Assembly (NCBI GenBank): GCA_013812505.1
Contig: JACCTH010000082.1
Span: 1-64,000, forward strand
Length of the DNA stretch: 64,000 nt
Origin: Acidimicrobiia bacterium
GTDB lineage: Bacteria; Actinomycetota; Acidimicrobiia; Spongiisociales; ZC4RG35
Reading direction: 5' to 3'
The translations under genes were made by a program, and so were the position numbers. This document shows positions 17,706 to 25,989 of the stretch, piece by piece; positions within the stretch are counted from its first letter, which is position 1, and the number at the start of each line of letters is the position of its first letter. The notes under the pieces were generated by a model. It did not search any database and had not been told where the DNA came from. It saw only the letters and a list, made by a program, of their open reading frames with translations.

Positions 17706-18137
17706 TTAAAGGTCGTCTTCGGAGAGGTCCTCGAGGCCGGCGACCCAGCCGGTGGGGAGTTGCCAGTGGCGGGCACCGGAAACTACTTGGCGCATGTGGT
17801 CAGCTGATGGGCGGTTGCGTTCGCTGCTGGCCGGGTAGGCGAACGTTGCCACCGGGTACTTGTTGCCCGAGCGGTCGACCGCTTTGACGTCCTTCAACGG
17901 TTTCTGGCCAAACGAAGCTTCGTGGGCGGCGATCGATTTGAGCTCGATGTTCGAGACCTCGAAAACCGCCCCCCAGACGGTGTTGCCCGGGGCGGCCTGG
18001 ATCGAGGGGCGGCCGTCTGTGGTCGGAAAGGTCAACCGGGTTTCGGGCAGATGAGCGATGAACTGGAAGTTGGCCTTGGGGGCAACGGTTTCCAGCAGCT
18101 CAGGGTCCATCATTCCGCTGTAGGCAAAGTAGAGCAT
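17706..18137 (-). CDS. gamma-glutamylcyclotransferase-like (AIG2-like) protein
   Basis: The 143-residue protein begins YFAYSGMMDPELL, the glycine-containing N-terminal loop of the gamma-glutamylcyclotransferase fold. HEASFGQKPL carries a Glu in the position of the catalytic acid. Family enzymes release 5-oxoproline from gamma-glutamyl amines or peptides. The exact substrate cannot be read from sequence. A TACAAT box lies 13 bases before the ATG. It is divergent from trpD. Confidence 0.75.
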   Translation of the reverse strand: MLYFAYSGMMDPELLETVAPKANFQFIAHLPETRLTFPTTDGRPSIQAAPGNTVWGAVFEVSNIELKSIAAHEASFGQKPLKDVKAVDRSGNKYPVATFAYPASSERNRPSADHMRQVVSGARHWQLPTGWVAGLEDLSEDDL

Positions 18138-18196
18138 CGGTGAGGCCGGAATTGTACCGGGAAGGCATTCGGGCCCAGGGATACACTCGCCCGCCG

Positions 18197-19222
18197 ATGG
18201 ACTGGCCGTCGATCCTCTCCCAACTGACTTCCAAAGTCGATCTCGACCGGGCCGCCGCCCGAGCCGCGATGGCCGAGGTGATGGCCGGGAGTGCCACCCC
18301 CGCTCAGGTCGCAGCGCTCATCGTCGCCTGGCGGATGAAGGGGGAGACAACCGAGGAGATGACCGGGATGGTGGAGGCGATCCGGGAGGCCGCCGTGCCG
18401 GTGCCGGTTGACCCCAATGGCCTGGTCGACGTCGTCGGCACCGGCGGCGATCGAGTCGGCACCTTCAACATCTCGACTGCGGCCGCCCTCGTCGTGGCCG
18501 GGGCCGGGGCCAAGGTCGCCAAACACGGAAACCGCTCGATGTCCTCGAAATGTGGATCGGCGGACGTCCTCGAAGAGTTGGGCCTGGTGATCGACTTGCC
18601 GGTCGAATCGAACCTGGCCCTGCTCAAGGAGACAAACTTCGCGTTTTTCTTCGCTCCGCTCTATCACCCCGCCTTCCGTCACGCTGGCCCGGTGCGACGC
18701 GAGCTCGGTATCCGGACGATCTTCAACTTCCTCGGCCCCCTCGCCAATCCCGCCGGCGCCCTCCGACAGGCGATCGGGGTTTCCGACCCGCAGATGGCCG
18801 AGCGGATGATCGGCGTGTTACGAGAGCTGGGATCGGTTCACTCGTTCGTCTTCAGCGGCGACGGCGGAGTCGACGAGATCGTTCCCACCGGACCCACTTT
18901 CATCTATCGCCTGCAGGACGGGGAGGTGACCCACGCCGAGTTCACGCCCGAGGACTTCGGCGTTAAGCGAATCGAGCTTTCCGCCCTCGCCGGCGGTGAC
19001 GCTCCCGAAAACGCCCGCATCCTGCGATCCGTCCTCGCCGGCGAAACCGGCCCTCGTCGGGATACGGTCCTGGTCAACGCGGCGCCGGCGCTAGTGGCGG
19101 CGGGACTCGCCTCCGGCTTTGCCGAAGGGGTCGAGCTGGCAGGACATTCAATCGACAGCGGAGCATCTCAGGAGGTCCTGGAACGAACCACCTCGAGAAG
19201 CCGCGACCTCGCCTTAACCTGA
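18197..19222 (+). CDS. trpD: anthranilate phosphoribosyltransferase
   Basis: The 341-residue enzyme transfers phosphoribose from PRPP to anthranilate, the second step of tryptophan synthesis. GTGGDRVGTFNIST and KHGNRSMSSKCGSADVLE form the PRPP and anthranilate sites, and RTIFNFLGPLANPA is a strong family mark. The ATG at 18197 is preferred over an earlier in-frame one because the family begins here and TACACT ends nine bases before it. No other trp gene is near; the next gene is nur. Confidence 0.95.
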   Translation: MDWPSILSQLTSKVDLDRAAARAAMAEVMAGSATPAQVAALIVAWRMKGETTEEMTGMVEAIREAAVPVPVDPNGLVDVVGTGGDRVGTFNISTAAALVVAGAGAKVAKHGNRSMSSKCGSADVLEELGLVIDLPVESNLALLKETNFAFFFAPLYHPAFRHAGPVRRELGIRTIFNFLGPLANPAGALRQAIGVSDPQMAERMIGVLRELGSVHSFVFSGDGGVDEIVPTGPTFIYRLQDGEVTHAEFTPEDFGVKRIELSALAGGDAPENARILRSVLAGETGPRRDTVLVNAAPALVAAGLASGFAEGVELAGHSIDSGASQEVLERTTSRSRDLALT

Positions 19223-19226
19223 ACCT

Positions 19227-19679
19227 GTGCATGTCAACGCCTCCGACATGGTTGAGGCACTTCGGCGCTCAGGTCTGAGGATCACCGTCTCCCGGCAGGC
19301 GATCTGCGAGGTATTGGCCACCGATCATCACAACCATCTCACGGCTAACGACCTTCTCGCCAAGGTCAATCAAAAGCTCAGGGGCAAGGTGGCGCCGTCC
19401 ACCATCTACCGGACGATCGATGCCTTGGAGGCGGAGGGGTTGCTCGAGCATGTCCATCTTGGCCACGGGCCTGCGGTCCTCCATCTGAGCGACGACTCTT
19501 CCCACCATCACCTGGTTTGTGAGAGCTGTGGACGGACGATCGACGTCGACACGGGCGCCTTCGATGCCGCGATCGGGCTTCTTGCGGCAAAAAACGGGTT
19601 TGTGGCGAGCTCGGTCCATTACGCCCTCATCGGGCAATGCGAGGAGTGTGCGGCTATCATTGCAAGTCACTTGCAATAA
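19227..19679 (+). CDS. nur: nickel uptake regulator, Fur family
   Basis: The 150-residue Fur-family repressor has a winged helix (STIYRTIDALEAEGLLE), the His-rich HHHLVCESCG metal region and a second Cys pair CEEC. It is assigned as Nur because the exact Nur-type operator TTGCAA-N5-TTGCAA overlaps its own last codons and precedes an ECF-type nickel/cobalt transporter. With nickel bound it should repress that transporter. TAACCT ends six bases before its GTG, so it probably has its own leaderless promoter. Confidence 0.88.
   Translation: MHVNASDMVEALRRSGLRITVSRQAICEVLATDHHNHLTANDLLAKVNQKLRGKVAPSTIYRTIDALEAEGLLEHVHLGHGPAVLHLSDDSSHHHLVCESCGRTIDVDTGAFDAAIGLLAAKNGFVASSVHYALIGQCEECAAIIASHLQ
19654..19677 (+). 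promoter_or_regulatory. nikMN promoter with Nur box
   Basis: TATCAT (19654-19659) is a good -10 box. The palindrome ATTGCAAG-TCA-CTTGCAAT (19659-19677) contains TTGCAA-N5-TTGCAA, the Nur operator described in Streptomyces. The site would cover the transcription start of the transporter operon. It lies within the 3' end of nur, 26 bases before the nikMN start. Confidence 0.8.
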
Positions 19680-19703
19680 GCAGCATCCCTCGGAGGCGGA
19701 CTC

Positions 19704-20675
19704 ATGCATATGCCCGACGGCTACATCAACCTTGCTACTTCGGCTGGCGCAGCCGTGGTGGCCGCCGGCGGGGTGGCAACCTCGCTTCGCAACAGCGGAA
19801 AGGAGCTTGCCGAGCGCCAGGTCCCTCTGGCGGGGTTGACCGCGGCGTACGTCTTTGCCGTGCAGATGCTCAACTTCCCGGTCGCGGCCGGAACCTCGGG
19901 CCATCTGCTCGGCGGCGCGCTCGCCGCGATCCTGCTCGGCCCGACTCTTGGCGCCTTGGTGGTGACCGTGGTCGTGGTGATGCAAGCTCTGCTCTTTGCC
20001 GACGGCGGGGTGAGCGCGCTCGGTCTCAACGTGCTCAACATGGCGCTGGTTACCCCGGTCGTCGGGTGGCTGGTGTTCCGGTGGCTGATGAAAGTGCTGC
20101 CAGCGAGGACCTCGTCGGCGGTCGTCTCCTCGATGGTGGCCGCGGCCGTTTCGGTGGTCGCTTCCGCTACGGCCTTCGTCATCGAGTACTCGCTCGGTGG
20201 TCAAGGAGGAGTGGCGGTGGGGACCGTGCTCCAAGCCATGGTCGGGGTGCATGCGTTGATCGGCCTTGGTGAGGGCCTGATCACCGCGCTGACCGTCGGA
20301 ACGGTTCTGGCCGTTCGACCTGACCTGGTCAAAGGTGCAGCCGATCTACCGCTCGTGACAGATCGCACTGCCCCCAGCCGGGCGACGACGGTGACCTTCG
20401 TTGTCGGCGGCTTGGTGGCCGCGCTGGTCCTGGTGTTCGTGCTGGCGCCGATCGCTTCTTCTGCGCCCGACGGGTTGGAAAAGGTCGCCCTCGACACGGG
20501 GTTCAGCGAGGCGGCCACCGACCATCCGGTTGGCGGCCCTTTGGCCGACTATGGCGTGAGCGGAGTCGACAGCGAACGAGCAGGGACCGTGCTCGCCGGG
20601 ACCATCGGAGTTGCCGCCACCTTCGCCATCGGCCTAGCGATCGCGACTCTCTTGCGGAGACGCCGCGCGACTTGA
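19704..20675 (+). CDS. nikMN: nickel/cobalt ECF transporter, fused CbiM/NikM and NikN-type subunit
   Basis: The 323-residue membrane protein begins MHMPDGYI. Free N-terminal Met and His2 form the metal site in CbiM/NikM substrate-binding subunits. After about seven membrane segments, a periplasmic stretch carrying SSAPDGLE and a last membrane segment match the PDGLE (NikN/CbiN-like) domain, here fused. A strong GGAGG precedes the ATG. It works with the T subunit (20672) and ATPase (21430) to import Ni2+, inferred over Co2+ from the Nur box. Confidence 0.9.
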   Translation: MHMPDGYINLATSAGAAVVAAGGVATSLRNSGKELAERQVPLAGLTAAYVFAVQMLNFPVAAGTSGHLLGGALAAILLGPTLGALVVTVVVVMQALLFADGGVSALGLNVLNMALVTPVVGWLVFRWLMKVLPARTSSAVVSSMVAAAVSVVASATAFVIEYSLGGQGGVAVGTVLQAMVGVHALIGLGEGLITALTVGTVLAVRPDLVKGAADLPLVTDRTAPSRATTVTFVVGGLVAALVLVFVLAPIASSAPDGLEKVALDTGFSEAATDHPVGGPLADYGVSGVDSERAGTVLAGTIGVAATFAIGLAIATLLRRRRAT

Positions 20676-21433
20676 GCGGTTCTCACGCTCACGCCCTCCA
20701 CTATCACGGGCACAGCCCGGTTCATCATCTGCCCGCCGAGACCAAGCTCGTTGGGCTCCTCGTTTTCGTGCTCAGCGTCGTGTCGACGCCGCCCACGGCC
20801 ATTTGGGCTTTCTGCGGCTATGCCCTGATTCTGATGATCGCCCTGGGCCTGTCCGAGGTTCCGGCTCGGTTCTTCATCACGAGGATGGCGATCGACCTGC
20901 CTTTTGTGCTGTTTGCATTACTCATTCCCTTTGTCGGAGTCGAGCCGAAGATCGCCATCGGCCCGTTTGCTATTTCCGAGCCGGGGTTGCTCAGTGCCTG
21001 GAACATCCTCGTAAAAGCCACGCTGGGAGCCGGTGCATCCGTGATGCTGGCGGCGACGACGGAGGTGCCGGACCTGCTCAGAGGGCTCCAGCGATTGAAG
21101 GTGCCGGTGGTTCTAGTGGCGATCGCTTCGTTCATGATTCGCTACCTCGACGTGGTGGCCGGTGAGTTCCGACGGACGCGGGTGGCCATGGCCGCTCGTG
21201 GGCACAACCCGCGCACTGTGTTTGATGCCAAGCCGCTGGCGGTGGCCAGCGGGGCACTCTTTATTCGCTCGTATGAACGCGGCGAACGGGTTCATCAAGC
21301 GATGCTCGCACGCGGTTACGACGGAACCTGGCCATCAAGTGGCAACGAGCGAATAGCGGCGAAAACTTGGATTGTCGGGCTGACGCCGGCACTGTTTGCC
21401 GTCATCGTGGCGATTGCGGCCAGACTGTTGTGA
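20672..21433 (+). CDS. nikQ: ECF transporter T subunit (CbiQ/NikQ)
   Basis: The 253-residue membrane protein has about five hydrophobic segments. The two cytoplasmic coupling-helix motifs, AARGHN and ARGYDG, dock on the ATPase dimer. A His-rich start (SGSHAHALHYHGH) may help capture nickel. The TTG start overlaps the TGA of nikMN, and the stop overlaps the GTG of the ATPase gene, so expression is coupled throughout the operon. Confidence 0.9.
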   Translation: MSGSHAHALHYHGHSPVHHLPAETKLVGLLVFVLSVVSTPPTAIWAFCGYALILMIALGLSEVPARFFITRMAIDLPFVLFALLIPFVGVEPKIAIGPFAISEPGLLSAWNILVKATLGAGASVMLAATTEVPDLLRGLQRLKVPVVLVAIASFMIRYLDVVAGEFRRTRVAMAARGHNPRTVFDAKPLAVASGALFIRSYERGERVHQAMLARGYDGTWPSSGNERIAAKTWIVGLTPALFAVIVAIAARLL

Positions 21434-22173
21434 TTGGCCTCAAGGTCACAGACCTCTCCTTCCATTACCCCGATCGCACGCAAGTACTTAATGGGATCAA
21501 CTTTCAGATAGAGCCTGGGGAACGCGTTGGCCTATTGGGTCCGAATGGGGCCGGCAAGACCACCTTGTTGCTCCATCTCAACGGTCTCCTGCGCGCCGCG
21601 GAGGGCACCATCCAGGTAGGTGATCTGACCTTGAGCGACGAAGTGCTTTCCGAGGTGCGGCGCATGGTGGGCTTTGTGTTTCAGGACCCCGACGACCAAC
21701 TGTTCATGGCAACCGTCGCCGAAGATGTCGCCTTCGGTCCCCGCAACTTTGGTTTCGGCCAGGCCGAGGTCGACCGACGCGTCGAGTCAGCGCTTGAGGC
21801 GGTGGGGGAGAGCGACCTTGCCCCTCGGGCCCCTCATCATCTCTCAGGAGGGGAACGACGGAAGGTGGCTATCGCCACGGTTCTGTCTACCGATTCGGCG
21901 TTGCTGGTCCTCGACGAGCCCACCTCGAACCTCGATCCGGCTGGTCGCCGCGAGCTGGTCAACCTCCTCGCGTCGCTGCCCGCCACCCTCCTGGTCGTCA
22001 GCCACGACCTGCCATTTGTGTTGGAACTCTGTCCGCGATCCCTGATCATCGACCAAGGGAGGATCGTGGCCGACGGCGAAACTCGTCAGCTGCTGCTGGA
22101 TCGAGAGCTGTTGGCCAAGCACCGGCTCGAACTGGCTTACGGGTTCGACCCTGCCAACATCGCCGATCGTTGA
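21430..22173 (+). CDS. nikO: ECF transporter ATPase (CbiO/NikO)
   Basis: The 247-residue ABC ATPase shows Walker A GPNGAGKTT, the Q-loop FQDPDDQLF, signature LSGGERRKVAIA, Walker B LLVLDEPTSNLD and switch His in VVSHDL. DPDDQLF is typical of ECF-type CbiO ATPases. The GTG at 21430 overlaps the nikQ stop by two bases; a longer upstream reading is out of line with the family and rejected. Confidence 0.93.
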   Translation: MIGLKVTDLSFHYPDRTQVLNGINFQIEPGERVGLLGPNGAGKTTLLLHLNGLLRAAEGTIQVGDLTLSDEVLSEVRRMVGFVFQDPDDQLFMATVAEDVAFGPRNFGFGQAEVDRRVESALEAVGESDLAPRAPHHLSGGERRKVAIATVLSTDSALLVLDEPTSNLDPAGRRELVNLLASLPATLLVVSHDLPFVLELCPRSLIIDQGRIVADGETRQLLLDRELLAKHRLELAYGFDPANIADR

Positions 22174-23552
22174 GACCTCTCGAAACGGTGTTGGCGCTCG
22201 TGGGCGCAGCCGCCGTGATCTGGCCCACTGCCTTCGGCTCCCGATCTCGCCGGGGAATCGTTTTCGCCGCCTCGACGCTTGCGGTCAGCGCCCAACTCAT
22301 CTTGGAGGGTTTCCGCTGGCAGTTGATTCCGCTTTATCTGGTGGTGATCGCCATGGGAGTTGGCGACTTGGTCTCGATGGAACGAGAGCTTCCCTGGTGG
22401 CGTCGCGTCTCGCGCACGGCCCTCGGGTTGATTGGCGTGGGGATGATGACTGCTCCCCTTGTTGCCCTTCCGGTTCCGGTTCTGCCGCTCCCGTCTGGCG
22501 AACTGGCGGTGGGCTCGGCGACCTTCAGCCTCGTCTTTCCTGACCGCCTCGACCCATACGGCCCGCAGCCTGACGTAGTGCCGAGACGGATCGCGGTGCA
22601 GGTTTGGTATCCGGCTGAGGGCGACGGCGATCTACCGTCGATTTGGACCGAAGACTTTGATCTCATTGGGCCTCGCCTCTCACGCCGACTTGGCTATCCG
22701 GGATTCTTCCTCGCCCACACCCGGCACACGCTGAGCCACGCCCGTCCCGGTTCGACGCCGCTGCCCGGGACGTTCCCCGTAATTCTTTATTCGCACGAGC
22801 ACGGCGACTTTCGATCGGTCGCAATCAACCAGGCGGAGGCGCTCGCCAGCCGCGGCTACTTCGTCGTGGCTCCCGATCACGCTTACGTCGCCCTGGTTTC
22901 ACGGCTCGACGATGGCACCATTCTCGAACTCGATCCGGAGGTGATCCCGGCCACCGCCGACGAAGAGACTATGGCGATTCGGGCTCGACTCCTGCTCGAA
23001 ACGATGACCGGCGACCTAACCGGAATCCTCGATGCGCTCGCCGAGCCGGACGGGCCCTTCGGCGAGCTCGCCTCGCACGCCGACCTGGGAGCCGTCGGCG
23101 CTTACGGGCGAGGTGCCGGAGGAGGAGCCGCCCTGTGGCTCTGTCTCACTGATCCCCGCTGCCAGGGAGCATTGGGATTCAACCCGTGGGTCGAACCGAT
23201 CCCCGATCGGGTTGTCGCCACCGAGACCACTCTGCCGATGCTTTTCATGCGCTCTTCTGAAGTCCAAGGAACTGATAACGATGGACGATTGCGAGGCATC
23301 GCCGAACGCAACCAAGGATCTGCCTTCTGGCTTGGCGTCGCCGGCGCCGAGCCCAACGACTTCGTCGTGGCGCCGGTCTTCTCGCCAATCGGGGAGCGTC
23401 TCGGAATCAATGGACCAATCCCGGCCGACCGCATCCTGTCCATCGTCGACCGTTACCTGGCCGGATTCTTCGACCATTCGCTTCTTGGCAGCGGCACGGC
23501 GGCGCTCGAACGCAACCCCTTTCCTGAAGTCAGCCTTGAGGTGCTCGATTAA
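22170..23552 (+). CDS. PAF-acetylhydrolase-like membrane protein lacking the nucleophilic Ser
   Basis: The 460-residue protein has three or four N-terminal membrane segments (about 1-110). A platelet-activating-factor-acetylhydrolase / dienelactone-hydrolase-type alpha/beta domain follows (PRRIAVQVWYPA, TFPVILYSHEHGDFRS, GYFVVAPDHAY). The position of the GxSxG elbow reads GAYGRGAGGG, so the nucleophile Ser appears replaced and the usual GHSFGG is lost. Catalysis by the standard mechanism is unlikely. The TTG start overlaps the nikO stop by four bases, so it is co-translated with the nickel transporter, for reasons unknown. Confidence 0.7.
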   Translation: MRPLETVLALVGAAAVIWPTAFGSRSRRGIVFAASTLAVSAQLILEGFRWQLIPLYLVVIAMGVGDLVSMERELPWWRRVSRTALGLIGVGMMTAPLVALPVPVLPLPSGELAVGSATFSLVFPDRLDPYGPQPDVVPRRIAVQVWYPAEGDGDLPSIWTEDFDLIGPRLSRRLGYPGFFLAHTRHTLSHARPGSTPLPGTFPVILYSHEHGDFRSVAINQAEALASRGYFVVAPDHAYVALVSRLDDGTILELDPEVIPATADEETMAIRARLLLETMTGDLTGILDALAEPDGPFGELASHADLGAVGAYGRGAGGGAALWLCLTDPRCQGALGFNPWVEPIPDRVVATETTLPMLFMRSSEVQGTDNDGRLRGIAERNQGSAFWLGVAGAEPNDFVVAPVFSPIGERLGINGPIPADRILSIVDRYLAGFFDHSLLGSGTAALERNPFPEVSLEVLD

Positions 23553-24181
23553 CGCTTCCGCCTCTCGCCGCGTTGGCGGGATCGTTTGCGTTGTTCTTGG
23601 TCTGGCGATGGCTTCGTGCCAACAACCCGAGATCCATTAACCACAACAGCGGCGCAGGCTGATATCGGACCAATCCTCGAACAGGTCCCGGCCAATCCCC
23701 GGCAAATAGTGATCATGCGCCCCGGCCCGCACACGCCACCCAACGCCATCCACCAAGAGTTCCTCGAGGAGCAACCCGGCTATACAGCGGGGTCGGGCAA
23801 TGTGGGCGCGATTCATCTGGGCGCGGCGACGAGGTCTACATCCTCGAGTGGCAAGTCGAAGAGCCTGTTGGCGGTCTCGTGCTATGTAGTGGCGCGGCTA
23901 CTCGGGCGAACTGGCCGGACGGCTGGAGCTGTGGCGCAGAGAGCGGGGAAAATTTCACAACAGTCGGTGGGTGGTTCCGTGGATTGGGCGGGACTGAGCA
24001 GTTGCTCATTAGGCACACACCCGATGCCGTCGCGGTTGTCATCGATTTGGCCGACGGTGGCTTCTATGTTGTACGGAGCGCGGGGTCGACCTATTCGTAT
24101 TACCGCTGGGATGGCGCGGCTCCCGTCAGCTTCACGGTTTTCTGGGCAGACGGCACTACTCGCTCAGAGGCCATCCCCTAA
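23536..24181 (+). pseudogene. lipoprotein gene broken by two apparent frameshifts
   Basis: Three consecutive segments in three frames look like one protein. The first (TTG 23536 to about 23615) gives a lipoprotein signal peptide ending LAMASC. The second (about 23616-23820) gives a Thr-rich linker and a proline-rich part (TTTAAQADIGPILEQVPANP). The third (about 23825-24181) gives a folded-looking C-terminal part with WPDGWSCG and LIRHTPDAVAVVIDLADGG. No segment stands alone as a gene. The alternatives are a decaying gene or sequencing or assembly errors. No family is recognised. Confidence 0.5.
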
Positions 24182-24328
24182 GGCACGGGCCCAGTGGTCG
24201 CCTACCTGCCGATAATTCGGCAGGTTGCGAACACCGCCACCGTGATTTGGCACCAGCGGCACGGATTCCGGCTCGCTGGTACCGAATTAGCTCAGAGGCG
24301 TTCCTCACGTGCCAAAATTTTGGGGGCG
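24182..24328. other. intergenic stretch with a perfect hairpin
   Basis: CCTGCCGA (24208-24215) and TCGGCAGG (24220-24227) form an 8-bp stem with loop TAAT. It lies between the broken lipoprotein gene and the convergent end of the ccm operon. No T-run follows, so it is only a possible terminator. Nothing else is seen. Confidence 0.4.
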
Positions 24329-24916
24329 TCAGCTTCCGGGCCCGTCGAAGGTTTCGCCCAGTACCTGTTGGCCGGGGCGCTCACCGGCCAGAACGGCGTC
24401 GATGGTGCTGCCGAGGACAAGTGCGTCGGTGGCTCCAAGCGCCTTGCCAACGACGGTGCCGTCGGTGGCGACAAAGAACGTCTCGGGGATGCCGAAGACG
24501 CCGAAGGCGATCGCGGCTCGTCCATCGGGGTCGGCGAGATAGATCGCGTCTGGCGACGCGCCGGTCTCGTTCAGGAAGGCGAGCGCGTTCTCGGCAGCAT
24601 CCTGATAGGCGATCTCCACGACGATGACTTCGCGGGACGCGAAGGCGTTAGCGGTGGCGGTTAGGTCGACCTGCTCCTCTCGACAGGGGACGCACCAGGA
24701 GGCGAAGAAGTTGACCACCACCACTCGCCCTTCAAGAACCGATGGATCGAACTGCCCCGAACCGTCGAGCAACGGGAGCGCGAGCGTGGGGGCGGGCTGG
24801 CCCAACAGCGGCGAGGGCACGAGGTTGGGATCGTTGCCGAAGCGAGTGGAGAAGATCACCGCCAACACCACCGCCCCCGCGGCGAGGGCAAGAGCGCCGA
24901 TCCGGGCCCATCTCAT
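24329..24916 (-). CDS. ccmG: CcmG/TlpA-type thiol-disulfide reductase
   Basis: The 195-residue protein has an N-terminal membrane anchor (about 6-26) and a periplasm-facing thioredoxin domain. The active site is NFFASWCVPCREE and the cis-Pro loop is FGIPETFF. In System I maturation this protein reduces the cytochrome CxxCH cysteines before haem attachment. It is the last gene of the ccm operon and overlaps the ccmH stop by four bases. Confidence 0.9.
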   Translation of the reverse strand: MRWARIGALALAAGAVVLAVIFSTRFGNDPNLVPSPLLGQPAPTLALPLLDGSGQFDPSVLEGRVVVVNFFASWCVPCREEQVDLTATANAFASREVIVVEIAYQDAAENALAFLNETGASPDAIYLADPDGRAAIAFGVFGIPETFFVATDGTVVGKALGATDALVLGSTIDAVLAGERPGQQVLGETFDGPGS

Positions 24917-25989
24917 TGGCAGTCCTCGCCGGCGGCGGCCGCGGCGAGATCAGTTTCGACTCGGTCTTGGATCTCTGCGTCGAGCCCTGTCGACGAGAGC
25001 ACCGACGAAAAAAGGTCCGCGGCGGTGTCGGCATCACCCTGGCCGCACCAAATGATCCGGCCCTTGAGATAAATCGCAAACGCATCGTTGGGAACGAGCT
25101 CGAGCCCTCGATCGATCAGCTCGATCCCCAAGTCAGCCTCACCGTTGCCGTCAAAGACCATCCAACCGAGCCGGGTGAACGCGTTCGCCGCCTCGTTGGG
25201 GGCGGGCTGATTGTCGAGGACGATCTCGTAGTGCCCGAAGGCTTGCTGGTAATTGCCTTCCTCGAAATACCGGTTGGCGAGAGCGAGGCGCATGCCGTTG
25301 ATGGCCGGGTTGTCGGCGTTGGCGGCGACGACCGCCTCGAGGGTCTCGTTCGAAACCGAGTCAGGATCGAAGTCCTCGCCCGCCACCCCGGAAAGGCTCT
25401 GATCTTCGGGTCGGGCTTGTTGGAACTGCCCGACCGTGGCGACCGCGACGGCTCCCCCCAACACGAGCACCGCCGCCCCCCAGATCCAGCGACGAGAAAG
25501 AGTCGGAGAAACTGGCGGTGCGGCGGCAGCCGGCAGAAGATCTGCTGGCGCCGCGTGAAAGCGTCGAGCCACCATCGCTGTCCCCACCCCGAGCGCCACG
25601 AGCGGCGCCAGCCAGAGCCAGAGCGTTGCCCCCCGCGCCGGTGGGTTGAGAAGGAGCGAGCCACCGTAGGAGGTGAGCAACTCGTCGATGATCTGCTGAT
25701 CGGTCAATCCCTCGTCGATGCGCGCCCTCACCAGATCCATCATGTTGCGAGCCGTTTCGGAAGGGGAGTCGACGATGGCCTCCCCCTGACAGACCGGGCA
25801 GCGGACCTGGCTGCCGATGGCTTGCGCCCGGTCCTCCGCCGGAGGCGGGGCGGTTACGACCACCATCGCGACGCCGACCGCCAAAAGGGCGAGCACCAAC
25901 CACGAACCGGTTCGCCGCGAGGGACTAGGCAACGAGGGACGGCTCCCGTGTGCGGCGACGGGCCGATAGCGACCAGATTCCTCCGGCAC
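24913..25989 (-). CDS. ccmH: CcmH with C-terminal TPR region (CcmH-CcmI-like)
   Basis: Residues about 30-130 form the CcmH domain with the redox motif RCPVCQGEAIVDS, the YGGSLLLNPP segment and a second membrane helix. Residues about 150-358 contain another membrane helix and TPR-like repeats (NRYFEEGNYQQAFGHYE), like CcmI, which chaperones apocytochrome c. The fused layout is known in System I. The start is uncertain, since the GTG at 25989 makes a 65-base overlap with ccmF. Confidence 0.85.
   Translation of the reverse strand: MPEESGRYRPVAAHGSRPSLPSPSRRTGSWLVLALLAVGVAMVVVTAPPPAEDRAQAIGSQVRCPVCQGEAIVDSPSETARNMMDLVRARIDEGLTDQQIIDELLTSYGGSLLLNPPARGATLWLWLAPLVALGVGTAMVARRFHAAPADLLPAAAAPPVSPTLSRRWIWGAAVLVLGGAVAVATVGQFQQARPEDQSLSGVAGEDFDPDSVSNETLEAVVAANADNPAINGMRLALANRYFEEGNYQQAFGHYEIVLDNQPAPNEAANAFTRLGWMVFDGNGEADLGIELIDRGLELVPNDAFAIYLKGRIIWCGQGDADTAADLFSSVLSSTGLDAEIQDRVETDLAAAAAGEDCQ

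Noticed and set aside
19269..20252. Minus-strand His/Arg-rich 327-codon frame
   Set aside because: It is antisense to nur and nikMN, whose metal and membrane motifs are clear.
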